This document shows, in pieces, positions 36,336 through 49,263 of a stretch of 64,000 bases of DNA. The notes below the pieces were generated by a model. It was not told the DNA's origin. It did not search any database and worked only from the letters and a program-made list of their open reading frames with translations. The stretch is from Cucumis sativus. Taxonomy: Eukaryota; Streptophyta; Magnoliopsida; Cucurbitales; Cucurbitaceae. The DNA lies in assembly GCF_000004075.3 (NCBI RefSeq), contig NC_026655.2:26955489-27019488 (forward strand), in the 5' to 3' direction. The translations under genes were made by a program, and so were the position numbers. How positions within the stretch are numbered: the stretch's first letter is position 1; every line of letters starts with the position of its first letter.

Positions 36336-39300
36336 GGAAATGGTGAAGAGAAAAAGAGAGGAAGATGGGATGATTTGGTGTGTTATGTGATTTTGAGTGA
36401 GACTTTAACACTGAACTTGAAGGTGAAGAAAGAAGCGGAGAAACAAAGGTGTTGAAAAGAGAGGGAATGGGTTGATGGTAAATGATTCTTTGCATTTATC
36501 AATTTGCCATTTTTTGTCATGTGAAAGGATAGTGTGTCTTCTTATGAAAGGATGGGGTGTCTTTGTGTGTGTGTGTTTTTTTTGTTTGTCGTCATCTTTG
36601 TCGAGATGTTTTAAGAGAGCTAAAATTTAATCGTTAAAGTTTGATATAAAATCTTATAAATAATGTCTATATGGTCTTATAAAATCTTCACTCTACCTTA
36701 TAAACTATTTATGACTAAAATTTAACTTTCTCTAGATCATAGAGACCAATAAATTTAACATTAATTTAGTTCATATAGTTTAACAAAGCTATAGAGACTA
36801 AAGTCTAACTTTTAAAATCATAGGAACTAAATTCTAACTTTTTTCCAACCATAAATCATAAGACTATAATAAGAGAAGATGTTCATGGACATTTTGATTA
36901 TATCATAAAAAAAAAACCAAAAGGTAAAGGTAAAGGTAAAGAAAAAGGAAAAGTAAAAGAAAGGGTTGTGAGAGTTTGTTGGGGGGTTTTGTTGTTTAGG
37001 GGTATTTTGTTTAATTTGGATTGTTTTGTGTTTGGGAAATCATAGGAATTTGTAGCTTTGCAGTGGGAAATAAGGAATCTTCCCATGTGTAAATTCTTTT
37101 TAATATCAATTTCCTTTTATGTCTTTTACTTTTTCACATAGAAAAAAAAATTATATTTTCATTTATTCTTAACCAAAAATATAACAAAGAGATAAATACA
37201 AAACAAAATGAATTTATCTAATCTACATCATTAAGAACTAAACTTCTTTTCTATTATTTAGTTTTTTTTTTTATTGATTTAGACATTAGTTCATTTTTTT
37301 TACGTTATCTCTCATCAAAATTACATATTTACAATTATTATCACGTAAAGATTAAATATGTTTTTCTAGATTAATATTTGGCATGAACGATCTTCTACTC
37401 CATTTAACTAATAGACTAAGTTAAATAAGTTATACAAGATAAAAAAACAATCGTAAGATTTGACTAAACCATGAACTTTAAATTAAAGGAAAAATCAATT
37501 TAGTTGAGTGAAACTTTTAAAATCTCATAGATCTAAATTGAAATTATCCCAAATTTATAAAAACTATTTTTCCCAAAAGAAAAAGAGTGTTGTATATTAT
37601 CGGTATATTAAATTCAAGAAAATGATATCCCAACATATTGCCTCCAAAAGTAAAAGATAGAAAAAACAAAATTACTATTTTTAAACATGTGATATGAAAA
37701 TCATACAAGTGTTGAAAATCACAAGTAATTATGTATGAAACGAAAATGAGGTGGCAAAGTATGAAAACAATGAAAAGAAAGGTTAGATTGAGAACCCTAA
37801 AAAGATAATAATAATAATTATTATCAATGACGTATCCAAAAATCATATATAGGGATGGATGAGTTTTGAACCCTTGAGACACAACCAGTATACCAAAACC
37901 ATAATATAATAAAATAACGTATTTTTAAGATATATTGTAATTTGACATTTCAAAACTAATATTAAAATACAAAGACCGGAAATGTGAGGGGGCACGTGCC
38001 CCTGACTCCTTAATAAATCTGCCCATAATTATCTTTTTGGATCTTTTTTGTCAAGAACCCATACTCTTCTCACAAAAAAAGATTCAAAACATTTTAAGAA
38101 AAACAAAAGGATAATTTCCAAAACAAAAAACAAAATAGTTACTTTACCTAATCTTTACCTTTACAATCCAAACAACCCCTTATCTAGTTACATTTTTTTG
38201 GTGATTGAAACACTTCATTGAATTGATTGAATTCTAATTTTGATTAATAATTAAAATACGAAGTTGTCAATTGTTATCTTAATGTAAAAATTTTACATAA
38301 TGATTGGACAACTTGAATTTTGAACCTTGTAAAATGTATAGAACAAAACATTGAAATTAATATAGGAAAGTAATATCTATAAGCTTAATTTTTCTAAAAT
38401 CAAATGGGACGACAATTTAAGAATATGATATTTAAAGTATGTCACACACTTTTTCCATTTTGCGTATATGATACCTTTCGGTGTATAAAATATATATAAG
38501 TATGTACATCAAGTGTTTATCGGATATATCATATGTATCTTTACATTTTGACATTTGTTTTGGAAAGCTAACAAGTACGGGATTTGGGTTGGATTTATTA
38601 AACTTATTTTATCAAAACCACGACAAGTTGTTTTAAAGCTACAAATATAGAGTTTTTTTTCTTCTTCTTTTTGTCTTATTTGATTTTGTTTGATTATGAG
38701 TAGTAGCATCAATTTCAACACACACATATTTGTATACATCCATAAAGTTGGTATAGAATGCTTTTTAAGAACCCGTGATCTAATTAGGCAAACACTCTTC
38801 TTGGATCTATAATCTTTTTGGCTAATCCGTGATCTCTTATAGATATAAATTATATGTTTTTCATGTGGGTCCTTAACAATTTGTATTTGCTAATAAGCCA
38901 CTCTACTTCTTTTTATTTATTTCACTTTCTTCCAATGAGTTTAATTTTAGTATTTAAGTTGGTACGTACCATATATATTTGCATGTGATAGTGTCTTCTT
39001 ATGTCCTCACATAAAACTTTATTCTTATATTTTGTTAGAGGCATGCATGTTAAAAGAAAACAACTTGGTGGTCGAAAGAACTCGTTCAACTCTCAACTCA
39101 ATTTGTATGTTTTTTGAAATAGATTATCAACTTGTATGGGTTAGGTCGAGTTCAAACAATTGAAAACTTTATAAATTGGCTCATTTTATATTGATATCTA
39201 CTACCAACTCAAAATTTTTTAGAAAACAAATTATATACAAAAAAAACTTTTGAAAAACATGTTAAAAAATCATTTTAAGTTATAAAATTACTAGTTTCTC

Positions 39301-39600
39301 TATCCCTTTTCTATTTAATTCTGTAATTAATTTGTTGATATAGTTCGTTTCATAAAATTAATTGCTACAATTTACGCTTGAATTTTTGTTTATCACTAAT
39401 ATATAAGTCGTTTTGATGGGAACACATTTGTATTAAATTCTTGTCTAAATTACTCATTAGCAAGAAGTTTATAAATTTGTTTAATTGGGTCAGCTTGGTG
39501 AAAAGTTTTCATTAATTAAATTTTAAAAGCCCCGATGCAACACCCCTCTAGAATTGCCATACCAGTCCTACAAACACACTATTGTAGTCGGATAATGGAA
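36336..39600. other. nsLTP upstream flank and AT-rich spacer
   Basis: The first few hundred bases should hold the promoter of the minus-strand lipid transfer protein gene; no convincing TATA box was found. Further on I see a GT run at about 36563, short frames without features, and the palindrome listed at 37989. Confidence 0.4.
37989..38002. other. Perfect 14-bp palindrome with a G-box core
   Basis: ggggcacgtgcccc is fully self-complementary and centred on cacgtg. It is GC-rich inside AT-rich DNA. It may belong to a dispersed repeat rather than a promoter, as no gene lies close by. Confidence 0.8.
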
Positions 39601-40330
39601 GAGATTGTTGATGAAGGAATCTAAAGCCATGCTAATTCTTAATTTTGTTTCAAGATGTTAGTCATTATTTATGTAACATTGTGAAAAGATTATGTTTGCA
39701 AAAGATTCAACCCGAGAGTAAAAGGGCTTCTAGAGCTAGGTGTTGTGTTCATTATTTACTTCAAATATCAAAGCATTGTGTTAAGAACAAACACTCATTT
39801 GTAATGGATAAGATGCTTTTCCCTGCAGAGAGAGAAACTAAATCCATTTGTGGCACACACCAATCAGGATTATACAAAGCTCCATGGATACAAACTTTAA
39901 GGATGCAATGGATGAACATATAGAAGAGCAATAAGCTAAGAAGATCATCACTCGTTTCCGGATCCATTGACGAAGAGGACTCTGGTACAGGGCATGGAAC
40001 TCAAGGAGACAAAGAAGGCTCTATTGCAAAAGTTTCGTTTGTGGATGGAGTGAGCTTTTTAATTTACTGATGATGAAGTTGAAGTTAATAGGAGAAATTT
40101 GTCGATTTCTTTGGAAGCTCATGGGGCCATTCCTGGGATCCAATCTCATATTGTCAAAAGAAGAAAAAAAAGCGAAAAAGAGAAAGAATGATAAGAAGAA
40201 ACCTGGCATAACTTTTCACAGAGCTGAAGAAAGTTTGAAAAGCAATTGAAGATATAGGATCGTATAAAGCACTTGGCCTAGATGGATTTATGATGGAAGA
40301 AATTAGTTAAAAAGGGGCAGAGCCTTTGCA
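39600..40330 (+). mobile_element. Decayed LINE-like (non-LTR) fragment
   Basis: Near 40245-40290 the + strand reads AIEDIGSYKALGLDGF. This matches the start of the LINE reverse-transcriptase domain, normally 'KAPGPDGF'. Upstream the translation is broken by stops and frame changes but stays coding-like (39645-39923 is the longest open piece). No catalytic YxDD box or 3' tail was found. The call rests on one short motif, so it is tentative. Confidence 0.4.
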
Positions 40331-40735
40331 AGAGATTCCATTGGTGCAAAATTGTTGTGGAGATTGAGAAGAGAGTTTGTGAGACAAATTTGGTGCTGTG
40401 TGTAAACTATAAAGCACAAACACTCTTAGCCACCGCGAGAAAAATGGTCTATGATGACAATTATTTTCTGTCGCGAACAAAATTCGTGACAATTATTTAC
40501 AGTCATAGAAGCGGGAGTCATGGAAAGTTTTTCTCTGACAATTTTCGAAAACTGTCGCAATAAGCTTTTTCATGACAACGAATAAATGTCGTTAATTACT
40601 ATTTGATGACAACAAATAACTGTCATATTTTATATTATGACAACAAATATTTGTCATAATTTGCGTATTAACGACAGTTAAAAATATGTCGTAAATTCAT
40701 TTCATATGACATTTTTTAAATGTCAAGGATAGAGC

Positions 40736-41000
40736 AATTGTGACAATTTTTTTAAAAATAAATGTCATTGCTTCGCTATTACCGACATTTTTTTTCTGTC
40801 AAATATAGATCAGTCGTGACCATTTTTTTTTTTGAAATTAAATGTCATTGTTTTGCTATTGATGATATTTTTTTCCTGTCAAATATAAGACAATCGTGAC
40901 AGTTTTTTTTATAAAAAAAATGTCATTGTTTTAGTATTGACGACAATTATGAAATGTAACGAATTCATATATTATGACATTTATTTCCTGTTGCAAATTC
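40736..41000 (+). repeat. About three 80-bp tandem units with 'gtgaca...tgtcattg...ctgtcaaatata' layout
   Basis: Units start near 40736, 40815 and 40894, each with a T-run, 'aaatgtcattg', 'gctattg' and 'cctgtcaaatata'. Just upstream (40560-40735) are shorter inverted motifs such as 'gacaacaaata'/'tatttgtc'. Dense short motifs in both orientations are typical of transposon subterminal regions (CACTA or Mutator type). No terminal inverted repeat was located. Confidence 0.6.
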
Positions 41001-41117
41001 CTCAATTACTACCGTTTTTTCCTGTTCTCTTTGTTGCTCCACCATTACACGAACCATTTGAATGACAATAATGTTATAATACATGAGACCCATATAGAAA
41101 CAAATAATCGATACTTT

Positions 41118-41128
41118 AATATATATAC

Positions 41129-41160
<32 letters not shown>

Positions 41161-41163
41161 TAT
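41118..41163. repeat. TA / TACA microsatellite
   Basis: A run of atatata, acat repeats and (at)n closes the repeat-rich block just before the exon-like segment on the other strand. Confidence 0.85.
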
Positions 41164-41224
41164 AATACACTTTGTAATATTCGTACATTTATAATCAAGT
41201 TTGAACAATTTACAAGTATGGAAT

Positions 41225-41371
41225 TTACAAGGTCTTTAAAGAGACATACATGCAATATCCTTTAGCACTAGAATTATCACTCAAGTATTTGGTAAATTTC
41301 CTCAAGTCTCCTCCTTCCTCTAAAATTGTTGCAATCCTCCATTTTAAAAGGTAAGCATATGCTTCTGCATC
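41225..41371 (-). pseudogene. Unidentified exon-like segment (48 codons plus stop)
   Basis: On the minus strand an acceptor (ttctacag) is followed at once by an open frame of 48 residues, starting DAEAYAYLLKWR and containing EEGGDLRKFTKYL, and ending in TAA at 41225. The amino-acid composition looks like a real soluble protein, unlike the random frames nearby. I do not recognise the family. It could be the last exon of a gene fragment captured by a transposon or of a decayed gene running from higher coordinates; no continuous upstream exon chain could be built. Confidence 0.35.
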
Positions 41372-44300
41372 CTGTAGAACAAATATATCAAATGTTCAAA
41401 CATGAAAAAAATCCATAGAAGGAAAATAAAAACATATACAAAACTTGTATGCAGTACACTATATCAAACAATAAATTAATTTCCAAGTCAACTTCTTCAC
41501 CTTTGGTTTGGAAAAAATAGAAGGTTTAACACGAATAAAAAATAATAGCAAATGTGGAATTTATTCATGCATACACTTTAGTTCTTAAATGTGAACATAA
41601 TCGATTGCATTTGTCAAACACTAGCATATATAAAATGAATTCACAGTTTCATGTTGTCGTATGGATCTTTGAATATCCTAACAGAGTAATAAGATAAACT
41701 CAAAACAACAACAAAGACATTTATGCTAAAGGGGTCTTACATTGGCTTACTGATACCAATCAAATTCTTGCATTTGATATGGAGAAAGAACTTGGGATTG
41801 CCCTAATTAAAAATAACATATATAATTTGATATCTTATAGAAAGAATTATTTGTAAGGTCGATCACCTTACTATTTGATTGAAATTAAGAGCAGATACAA
41901 AATTCAACAACACAAGACACATAAAACAACCTTGCCGAATGAAGAGGCCCAATACTCTCCCCTTCCCAACACACGAGTTTGGAAAAATAAAGCGTACATA
42001 CCACCCTCTAACAGACTACTGCCCTCAAAAACCTATCCCTCACTCCCATGCCCCAACATACAACGATTTCCACTAACTAATTGCATGATGGTCTTTTACT
42101 TTGTTAAATATCCTATAATAAGTAATCGCCATGAAAGTCTAGCAATACCATATCGTGACCACTATTTAGTTCTTTAAATCAGACAAAAGATGCAAATAGA
42201 CATGATTGCCTGGCATGTAACTCGCAAATATCTTAAAGAATAGAGAAGATCAATCTTAAGCACACAAACAAATACATCCACATTGGAAGAAAACCTTATT
42301 TTTAGGGACAAAAAAACAAATAGAACCGGAGGAGCAACTATGACAACAAAAAAACAAAGTTTACTATTTGTATCATTATTTGAAGCTTTATACCGTGAAT
42401 TAATACTACAATCAAAAGAACATACTCAGAATACAAGAATTTCAACCTCTGAACTAAATTCAAATAGTCTAACATCGAAACCACAAAAGCGAAAATATAT
42501 ATATATAAAAGCTCAACTAAAATGAAAACCAAAAACCCGATAAACTATTTAATTCAAACAACTAAAGAATCTCCATACAATATACCAATATGGATGAAGA
42601 ATGAAGCTAACACTCAAATATTAAACTACACTCTCTATCTCTCTCTCCATTTCTAATAATTTTCAGCGGTTTCTCAAGAAAAATAAGAAGAGTTACCTCT
42701 TGAAATTTCTGAAACAAAAAGGTCGTCGAAGGAATTAAAGTGTGTAGCTGAGGATTCAAGTGTTGACAAATTAAGAGCTGAGGATTCAAGTTAGGGGAAA
42801 TAAAGAACTGATATCAAGACATCCTCAAATTCACAAAAAAAAAAAAAAAAAAAAGGTCAGAAGTTAATACTCTCAATGATATAAGATTGAAAAAAGACAA
42901 TAGTGAGATTATAGAAAAATAACTAGATTGCCAAAAAATTTGTGACAACATTTTTGGCCCTTCATTTCAGTCCCCCCTCCCCTCCCCCTCCCCCTCCCCT
43001 CGGATATGAAGCAACAAAGTAGATTTAGATTCTAAAACTACAAATAATTCTTACCTAACAATTAAACGCATCCGCAAGGCACAATTGCATTCTAATGATT
43101 CCAATGCAAAATAATTCAAAACCGTCAACGCATCAAACATGAAAAAAAAAAAAAAACTTGTTACCTGCTCAATAAGTGAAGCGGCATGTGAGGTCGATGG
43201 GCGACCATAGCCGTGGGTGACGATAGCCGATGACAGATGATTATGGAACTACAACCCACACTCACATCGTCACATTCCACACATTAGTTACTATTTACCA
43301 ACTCAAAGAATTGACGAGAAGATCAAATGTCAAAACAAAGGTATCTTACAATTAAAAAAAAATGTCAAAGATATATAACCCCAAACTGCAACTTTTCTTC
43401 CAATTGAAAACTTCATCACAGTCCTACAATTTTTACAGGCTTTTGATGTACATATTATTATCAATTACGATGATAATTGGATTATTATATTTATGTTTTA
43501 TGTAGTTTAGGAGCTTTTGTAATCTCCAAGAACAATTTAAAGCCATTAAACAACACAGAGAAGAAAATAAATAAACACATGACAAAAGAAAATAAAGTTA
43601 GGCATGTTCTTCATCAAAATTTAAATTTATTGCATGTGAATCCAAAAAATTAAGAGAAATAATTTCAGTCCATATGAATCAAAGATATTCCTAAGTTTGA
43701 TAAGGCTGGTGATGAAACCTTTCAACCTTAAGGAAGATATCATACTCTTTCAACCTTAAGAGAGATTAACAATAAAAATTATGGATTATTCTCTTCTATG
43801 TAGCCACCCCATTGTTCTTTAAGAATCTCTACAATTGTGACAACAGTAGTGATTGGTGTAATATTACAAAGAAGGATTTGAGCCAACAAAACCAAAAATT
43901 CATCAGATATATATCCATAAGCGTTAAAATAAACTACAAGAAACAAAACAATACCCATTCCCAAGGCAGAAAGCTCAACTTCATTATGATGTTGAATGTA
44001 CCTCTGAATTTAGGGCAAACAACGATTAGAATCCTCAATAAAAAAAACAACCAAAACAACATAGAAACTGAAATTAATTAAACGATTCTCCAGGTAGTAC
44101 AATTACTCAAATCATAAACAAAACGAGAATCAATAAAAGTATAACTTTGAAGTCACTTAAACTAATATCAATAAAAACTCATAAGAGTAACAAAAACTAA
44201 TCCAATTCTCCTAAATTACTCAACTTGCCAAATATCACCAAAGAAGATTTTGCACGCAAATCAATTCACAAGTAAACAAAAACAAAAAGTTTGTAGACCA

Positions 44301-45788
44301 TAACTCTTAGAAAGCTCTTAAATGACAAGAATTAAAAGGTAGGAATTGATAATTCAGGTAATGGAAAACAACAAAAGAATCACACAAACATTTTATAGGA
44401 ATAAGTTAGACTTATTGAATTGGTGAGATTTTCATAAGTTGTAGCCAAATTTGTCCAGTCACGCAAATAAGAAGCTGCACCAATTTTGGGTTGGAACGTA
44501 AACATTTATTAGCAAATTAAGTTAGCATGCATAGTCAAGTAAAACTTTAGGCTGCTTATATTCTAGACTAATACTAACATTTTTAAAAAAACTAAATACA
44601 ACAAGGTATTGTCGTGAATAACGAAATTACAACAAGTCTTGTCACTAACCAAATATCAATCACTTGCTTGGTACGTAGCTGCATTATTATAGTAGATCGA
44701 TCGGTTATTGGTGTAAAACCTAATAAAAACACAATAATGTTTTATTTGAGTTTGCCGGAAGAATATGAATTAAATAAGTTTGTTAGTTGAATCTTTCTTC
44801 TACATAATGTGTTGATTTATCCCTAGAGTAAGAAAAGTAAATGATGAAAGAGATAAATTGAAAAAACTTGTAATTATATAGAAAAGAAATGTGAATCGTG
44901 GAAGTTTAGAAAAAGAGTATAACATACAAGGAAGGAATTTAATTCTTGGATGTACCACTATAGTATGCAAGATCACATTTCTCCATTTATAATTTCCAAA
45001 ACGATGTTGAAAAAGATCTACAATAGCTTAGTATAAACCATCAATTAATGTATATCTTCCTTTTTACTTTAATTTGAGTTATTTGAATTGAAATCACATA
45101 CCAGAAAATCAAGAAAAAATTTATAAGAAAGCATGCCAAGTTTATGCATAAAATAGCAGCACAAAGTATCCTATGAAAGCCACACTCACCTTATTCTGCT
45201 TTTGTCAAAATTCCAAACATTAGTTCGCCATGTAACAATAACTTTCTCGTATTCTTCACAACTTTTTCCTCCATTTTCTCATATTCTTCACAACTTTTTC
45301 CTCCATTTTCTCATATTCTTCACATTAGCTTCCCTGTTATACCGAGTTACCAGGGAAACTACGATATGCTTTAAAAGAAAAATCATAAGATTTACTATAG
45401 TCTATAGTCCAAATCCAATCTAATTGTATATTGGGTTCTCCTCATTCTCATCCACGAACATTCTGATATTTCTGTTTAAGTTCCAAGTTTCAAATTCTTA
45501 TAACATGAAATGGCTCATCTATCAAAACAAACATTAGAGTTTGACTCCTCTCCAAAAAATAAAATCCATAGTCATCTTAAGCTTCTACTTGTCTCTGGTT
45601 GCTTTGCGAATTATCTAACTTTAATGGTAAAACCATCTTGCTACTTGTTCTTTGCTTCTAGTAATAAGTTCCCCAAATCCAACCATTGTCATAATTTACT
45701 AAAGAAACATGATAGTTCACTTTATCACTAATACTTCATATTTGAGTATGCTGACATGCGCTATCCAATCAACTTTTGGTTTGATATT
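41372..45788. other. Spacer with scattered exon-like pieces on the minus strand
   Basis: Several minus-strand pieces have splice-like borders. One at 44003-43779 follows 'attcag' and is open for 74 codons (RYIQHHNEVELSAL, then a hydrophobic stretch). One ends at 43155 before gtaaca. A short one at 42696-42707 lies between ttgtttcag and gtaact. They do not join into a convincing protein. A 32-bp tandem duplication lies at 45244-45307 with a partial third unit. These may be remnants of a captured or dead gene. Confidence 0.3.
42972..43000 (-). other. G-quadruplex-prone C-rich tract
   Basis: The + strand carries a row of C-runs of four to six separated by single T. The minus strand therefore has five G-runs of at least four with one-base loops. 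This is rare in such AT-rich DNA. Confidence 0.8.
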
Positions 45789-45932
45789 GAGAAATGGACA
45801 ACAATGTCGTTTTTGAAAATGTGGATGATTAATGTCGGTTTCAAATCGACATTAATGAGAGAGGTTTAATGTCGTTTTAAAACCGACATTAATCATCCGC
45901 ATTTTCAAAAACAATATTTATGTCCATTTCTC
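45789..45932. repeat. 144-bp fold-back with CACTA-type subterminal motifs
   Basis: The left arm from 45789 (gagaaatggaca...) and the right arm ending at 45932 (...tgtccatttctc) are inverted copies of about 53 bp with roughly six mismatches. Both arms include 'gatgattaatgtcggttt'. The motif family 'aatgtcggttt/aaaccgacatt' is the same as at 48965-49263, so the two blocks may be the two ends of one degraded element. Confidence 0.75.
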
Positions 45933-48900
45933 TCTTTAATTTATTAACTATTATTATTTTTTATTATTTTTAATTTTACAAAAAGTCAAAAAACATATCT
46001 CTTATACTCTTTCTCAAAATCCCCTTCCTTCACGATTTTTCTTCATCTCTCAAAATCTCACACTACTTTTCTCTCTCTTCTCCAAACACAAACAGTGGCC
46101 GCTGCCGCCACCATAGTGTACCTCGTACCCAGCCCGTGCCCGCCGTGCTAATCCCTCACCACCACCTTGTCTTTTTCACGATATGCTCGTCACCACTAAG
46201 TTGAAACCCTCGTCTCTTTCACACTTGCCTCTTCACCAACGTCAGAATCCTCATCTCTTTCACGTTATGCTCGCCACCACCGTTGATTGTTAACTACTTT
46301 GGTTGATTCTCACATTTACTTTATTGCATCATTGCATGTATAAGATTGCAACTTTAGTTCTCTAAGAAAAAGAGACTAGTTGGTTCTTGCAAAACCACCA
46401 GTCTTGGTTTAGGAATTACAACATATCGGAAGAGAGGTGTTATAGATATATATAAAGCTATTAAAATAAAGTAAACAATATCAAACTAATGTGAAAATAT
46501 TTGGATGATTGTTCTTACACTAAAAAATTGTGTTAAAAAAACAAAAGTGGAAAAGAAGTGTTAGCTGAATTTTTTAAAATAAAAATTAAGAAAAAACGGT
46601 TGTGAAAGGCATCTTAGTATATTTTTTTAAAAAATAATTAAAGTTTCCTTCCTTATAGATTAACTTACATGCATCTACTTTTATTAATATCACAATTCAA
46701 TTATGGAAGGAAGGCATTTGAAATGTTCATGTTGAAAGAAAGTTCCTAATAATTTATTTACAAAACTAATATTTCCTTAAAAGAACAATAAATTTCTTTG
46801 TTTTTTTTAGTTTTTTACTTTGTTGCAAAGAGAGATCACACAAACTTGTATCCCATGTGCTTCACTAATTAAAGAACTAATTTCACAATTATTTTTCATA
46901 GCCCTAGGTGCCTTTCTAGTATGAAATGATAGTTAAAGAACAACTTATTTTTTATCTTGCTTGAAACTTTAATTCAATTATAATATAGAACTAACCGGTC
47001 TATAAGCTAGTTAGCTAATGCTATATATATGATAACTAATAGGCAACTTGAATAATCATACTCATAATTATAATAATAATAATATTGAAAAATTGAGTTT
47101 CCCTAACTCCTTATGGTGAAGATATTTATCAATAAAGTAAGTTAAATCAGTTTTAAGGATGTTGACATTAATAATTATGAAATATACAACTTTAGATTAT
47201 ATTGTTGTGAAGGAAGGCATTCCATTGAAGAGAGATGAATAACCAAAATAAAAGAAGTGAAATTTTTTAGGAGACACTCGTGTGCGGTGATTACATTGGG
47301 GTCGGTGCCCACTTTTACCAAAGCCAGTCATCAAATAAAGTAAGTTAAATCATCTCTTCATGCATGTCATTAAAGATGTAAAATAATAATCAATGAATTG
47401 CACTTTGCTTTACACACAGCCTGCTTCAAATTGAAGCCATATATATGGTTTAAAGGTTTTGCTCTATTGCATAACTATGCTCTTTTTTCCTTTTCTTTTT
47501 TAATATTGCAGTTATTAACACTCCTTCTCATGCGTAAATTGGAATATAATAGGAAGTTAATTTAGTTTCTTTTCAACTGATCTCTCTTGCAGTTCTTTCT
47601 GATTTCATGAATTGTCTGTGAATATGGGGATGTTAGGTTGTGATTTTCTGTTTGTTCTATGAATTAAAAAAAAAGGTTTTTCTTCACTGTCAACTATGTG
47701 TTGTAGTTTGCTTTTTTTTTTTTTTAAAGAAAAATTGGTGTGAACATTTGAACATATGAAAAACATTAGTGAAATTAAATGTGACAAACTTATGAATGGG
47801 GTAGTTTGGGAGGTATAATTTGGTTGGAGAGAATTAGAGAAACAGTGGGAAAAAAAAATCTAAAAATGGCTATGTTTGGAGGCCCCCCTCCTACTTCTCT
47901 TCTACTCCTATTTTACATTTTTCTCCCAAAAAACCACTTGGATTTTCCCCCATTTCCTTCCTTATCACATCAACAAAATCACTGTCTTTGCCCTTTACTC
48001 GTTCCAATTCCTAAATATTTGTCGTGGAGTAATATACATCAAACGATTAAAGCAAAACTAAGTAATATACATCTAACACATACCTAATTTTATTGATAAA
48101 GTATTTACTTTATGAAACCATATGAAATCAGTATTTTCCTAAGGGAAAATGATAGCTTACTGGTCTGCTTGATACTAACTACCCAACCAAAGAAAAGAAC
48201 TAAACATCCATGTAGTACATATCTATAGTTATGTAAAGTTAAGAAAGTCATAGATTTAATGGCTTGGTTTGGTAAGAGTTACAGAAGGAGGAATGAAAAT
48301 CAAATGGCTGTTTTGAGTTGATTCCAGCCAGCCCCCATTTTTATATTTTGCACAAATTTTTTGTTTCATGCCTTGATTATTGCAGAACTTCAGGATCTAA
48401 AAAGAGAAGAAATGTTGGGAGAGAGGCCAAGGTAACTACAATTGCCCTATGTACTCTATTGTTGTCAGTAGTTTTATTTTTGAAGGTTGTACTGATGTCT
48501 CTTTATTTATAGTGAAATTGTTTTAGATTATCATCATTGGCCAGATGTAAATATAAATTTTCGTAATTTGACTGAAATTCTCATTCAAAGTATCATAATT
48601 GGTTTGTTTTGATATTGTTTGTAGAATGATTGAAGTCATATCGGGTTGAAAGCTAAGTGATCGTGTAGACAACCAGACAATCGTTAAAGGTTGAAGACTG
48701 AGAAGACGTCTAAGATTTCTTATTTAAGTCATGTATTAGGATCTTGTACTCTTGTAAAATATATACATAACACAATATTAAGATTTCATTTTGTGTATAC
48801 ACAAGTAAATGACAAATATTGTAGTTTCTAAATTAATATTAATTTTATTGATATGTTGGCACGAAAAAAAAATATTTATCTACAATTAATGTTGGTTTAT

Positions 48901-48964
48901 AAAAAAATGGACAATAATGCAACAATTAAATAAAAATAAAATTGCAAAGGTGGACTAAAAACTT
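45933..48964. other. Probable interior of a degraded CACTA-type element
   Basis: It lies between two blocks of related subterminal motifs. A GC-richer patch at 46080-46300 (ggccgctgccgccaccat...) is leader-like. A precise exon-like piece of 46 bp at 48386-48431 lies between 'attgcag' and 'gtaact'. No transposase motif was recognised. Confidence 0.3.
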
Positions 48965-49263
48965 AGGCTTTAACGTCGTTTTTAAACTGACATTGTTGGC
49001 CTCTTTAATGTCAATTTTAAGGTCAACCGACACTAAAGATCTTCAATAACACTATAAAAAATATCGGTTTAAAAATGACATTATTAATTTCGTTTCTAAA
49101 CCAACATTAATGAGACCTTTAATGTCATTTTTAAACCGACATCAAAGAAAAAACGACATTAAAGACCTTTAATAACGCTAACATAGATGTCGGTTGCCAA
49201 CCAACACTAAAGGCCATTAATATCAGTTTTAAACCGACATTAAAGGTAAAATTTCTTGTAGTG
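48965..49263 (+). mobile_element. Right end of a CACTA transposon
   Basis: Seven or more copies of 'aaaccgacatt'-like motifs in both orientations lead to the terminus 'tttcttgtagtg' at 49263, the reverse complement of the CACTA start cactacaagaaa. A matching left terminus was not found upstream, so the element is truncated or its left end lies in the decayed part near 45.8 kb. Confidence 0.65.

Noticed and set aside
40736-41000. Regularly spaced repeats suggesting a CRISPR-like array
   Set aside because: Units are adjacent tandem copies with no unique spacers, in a plant nuclear genome.
47806-48087. 93-codon frame with many Pro/Leu/His
   Set aside because: No family resemblance, and overlapping frames of similar length suggest composition bias only.
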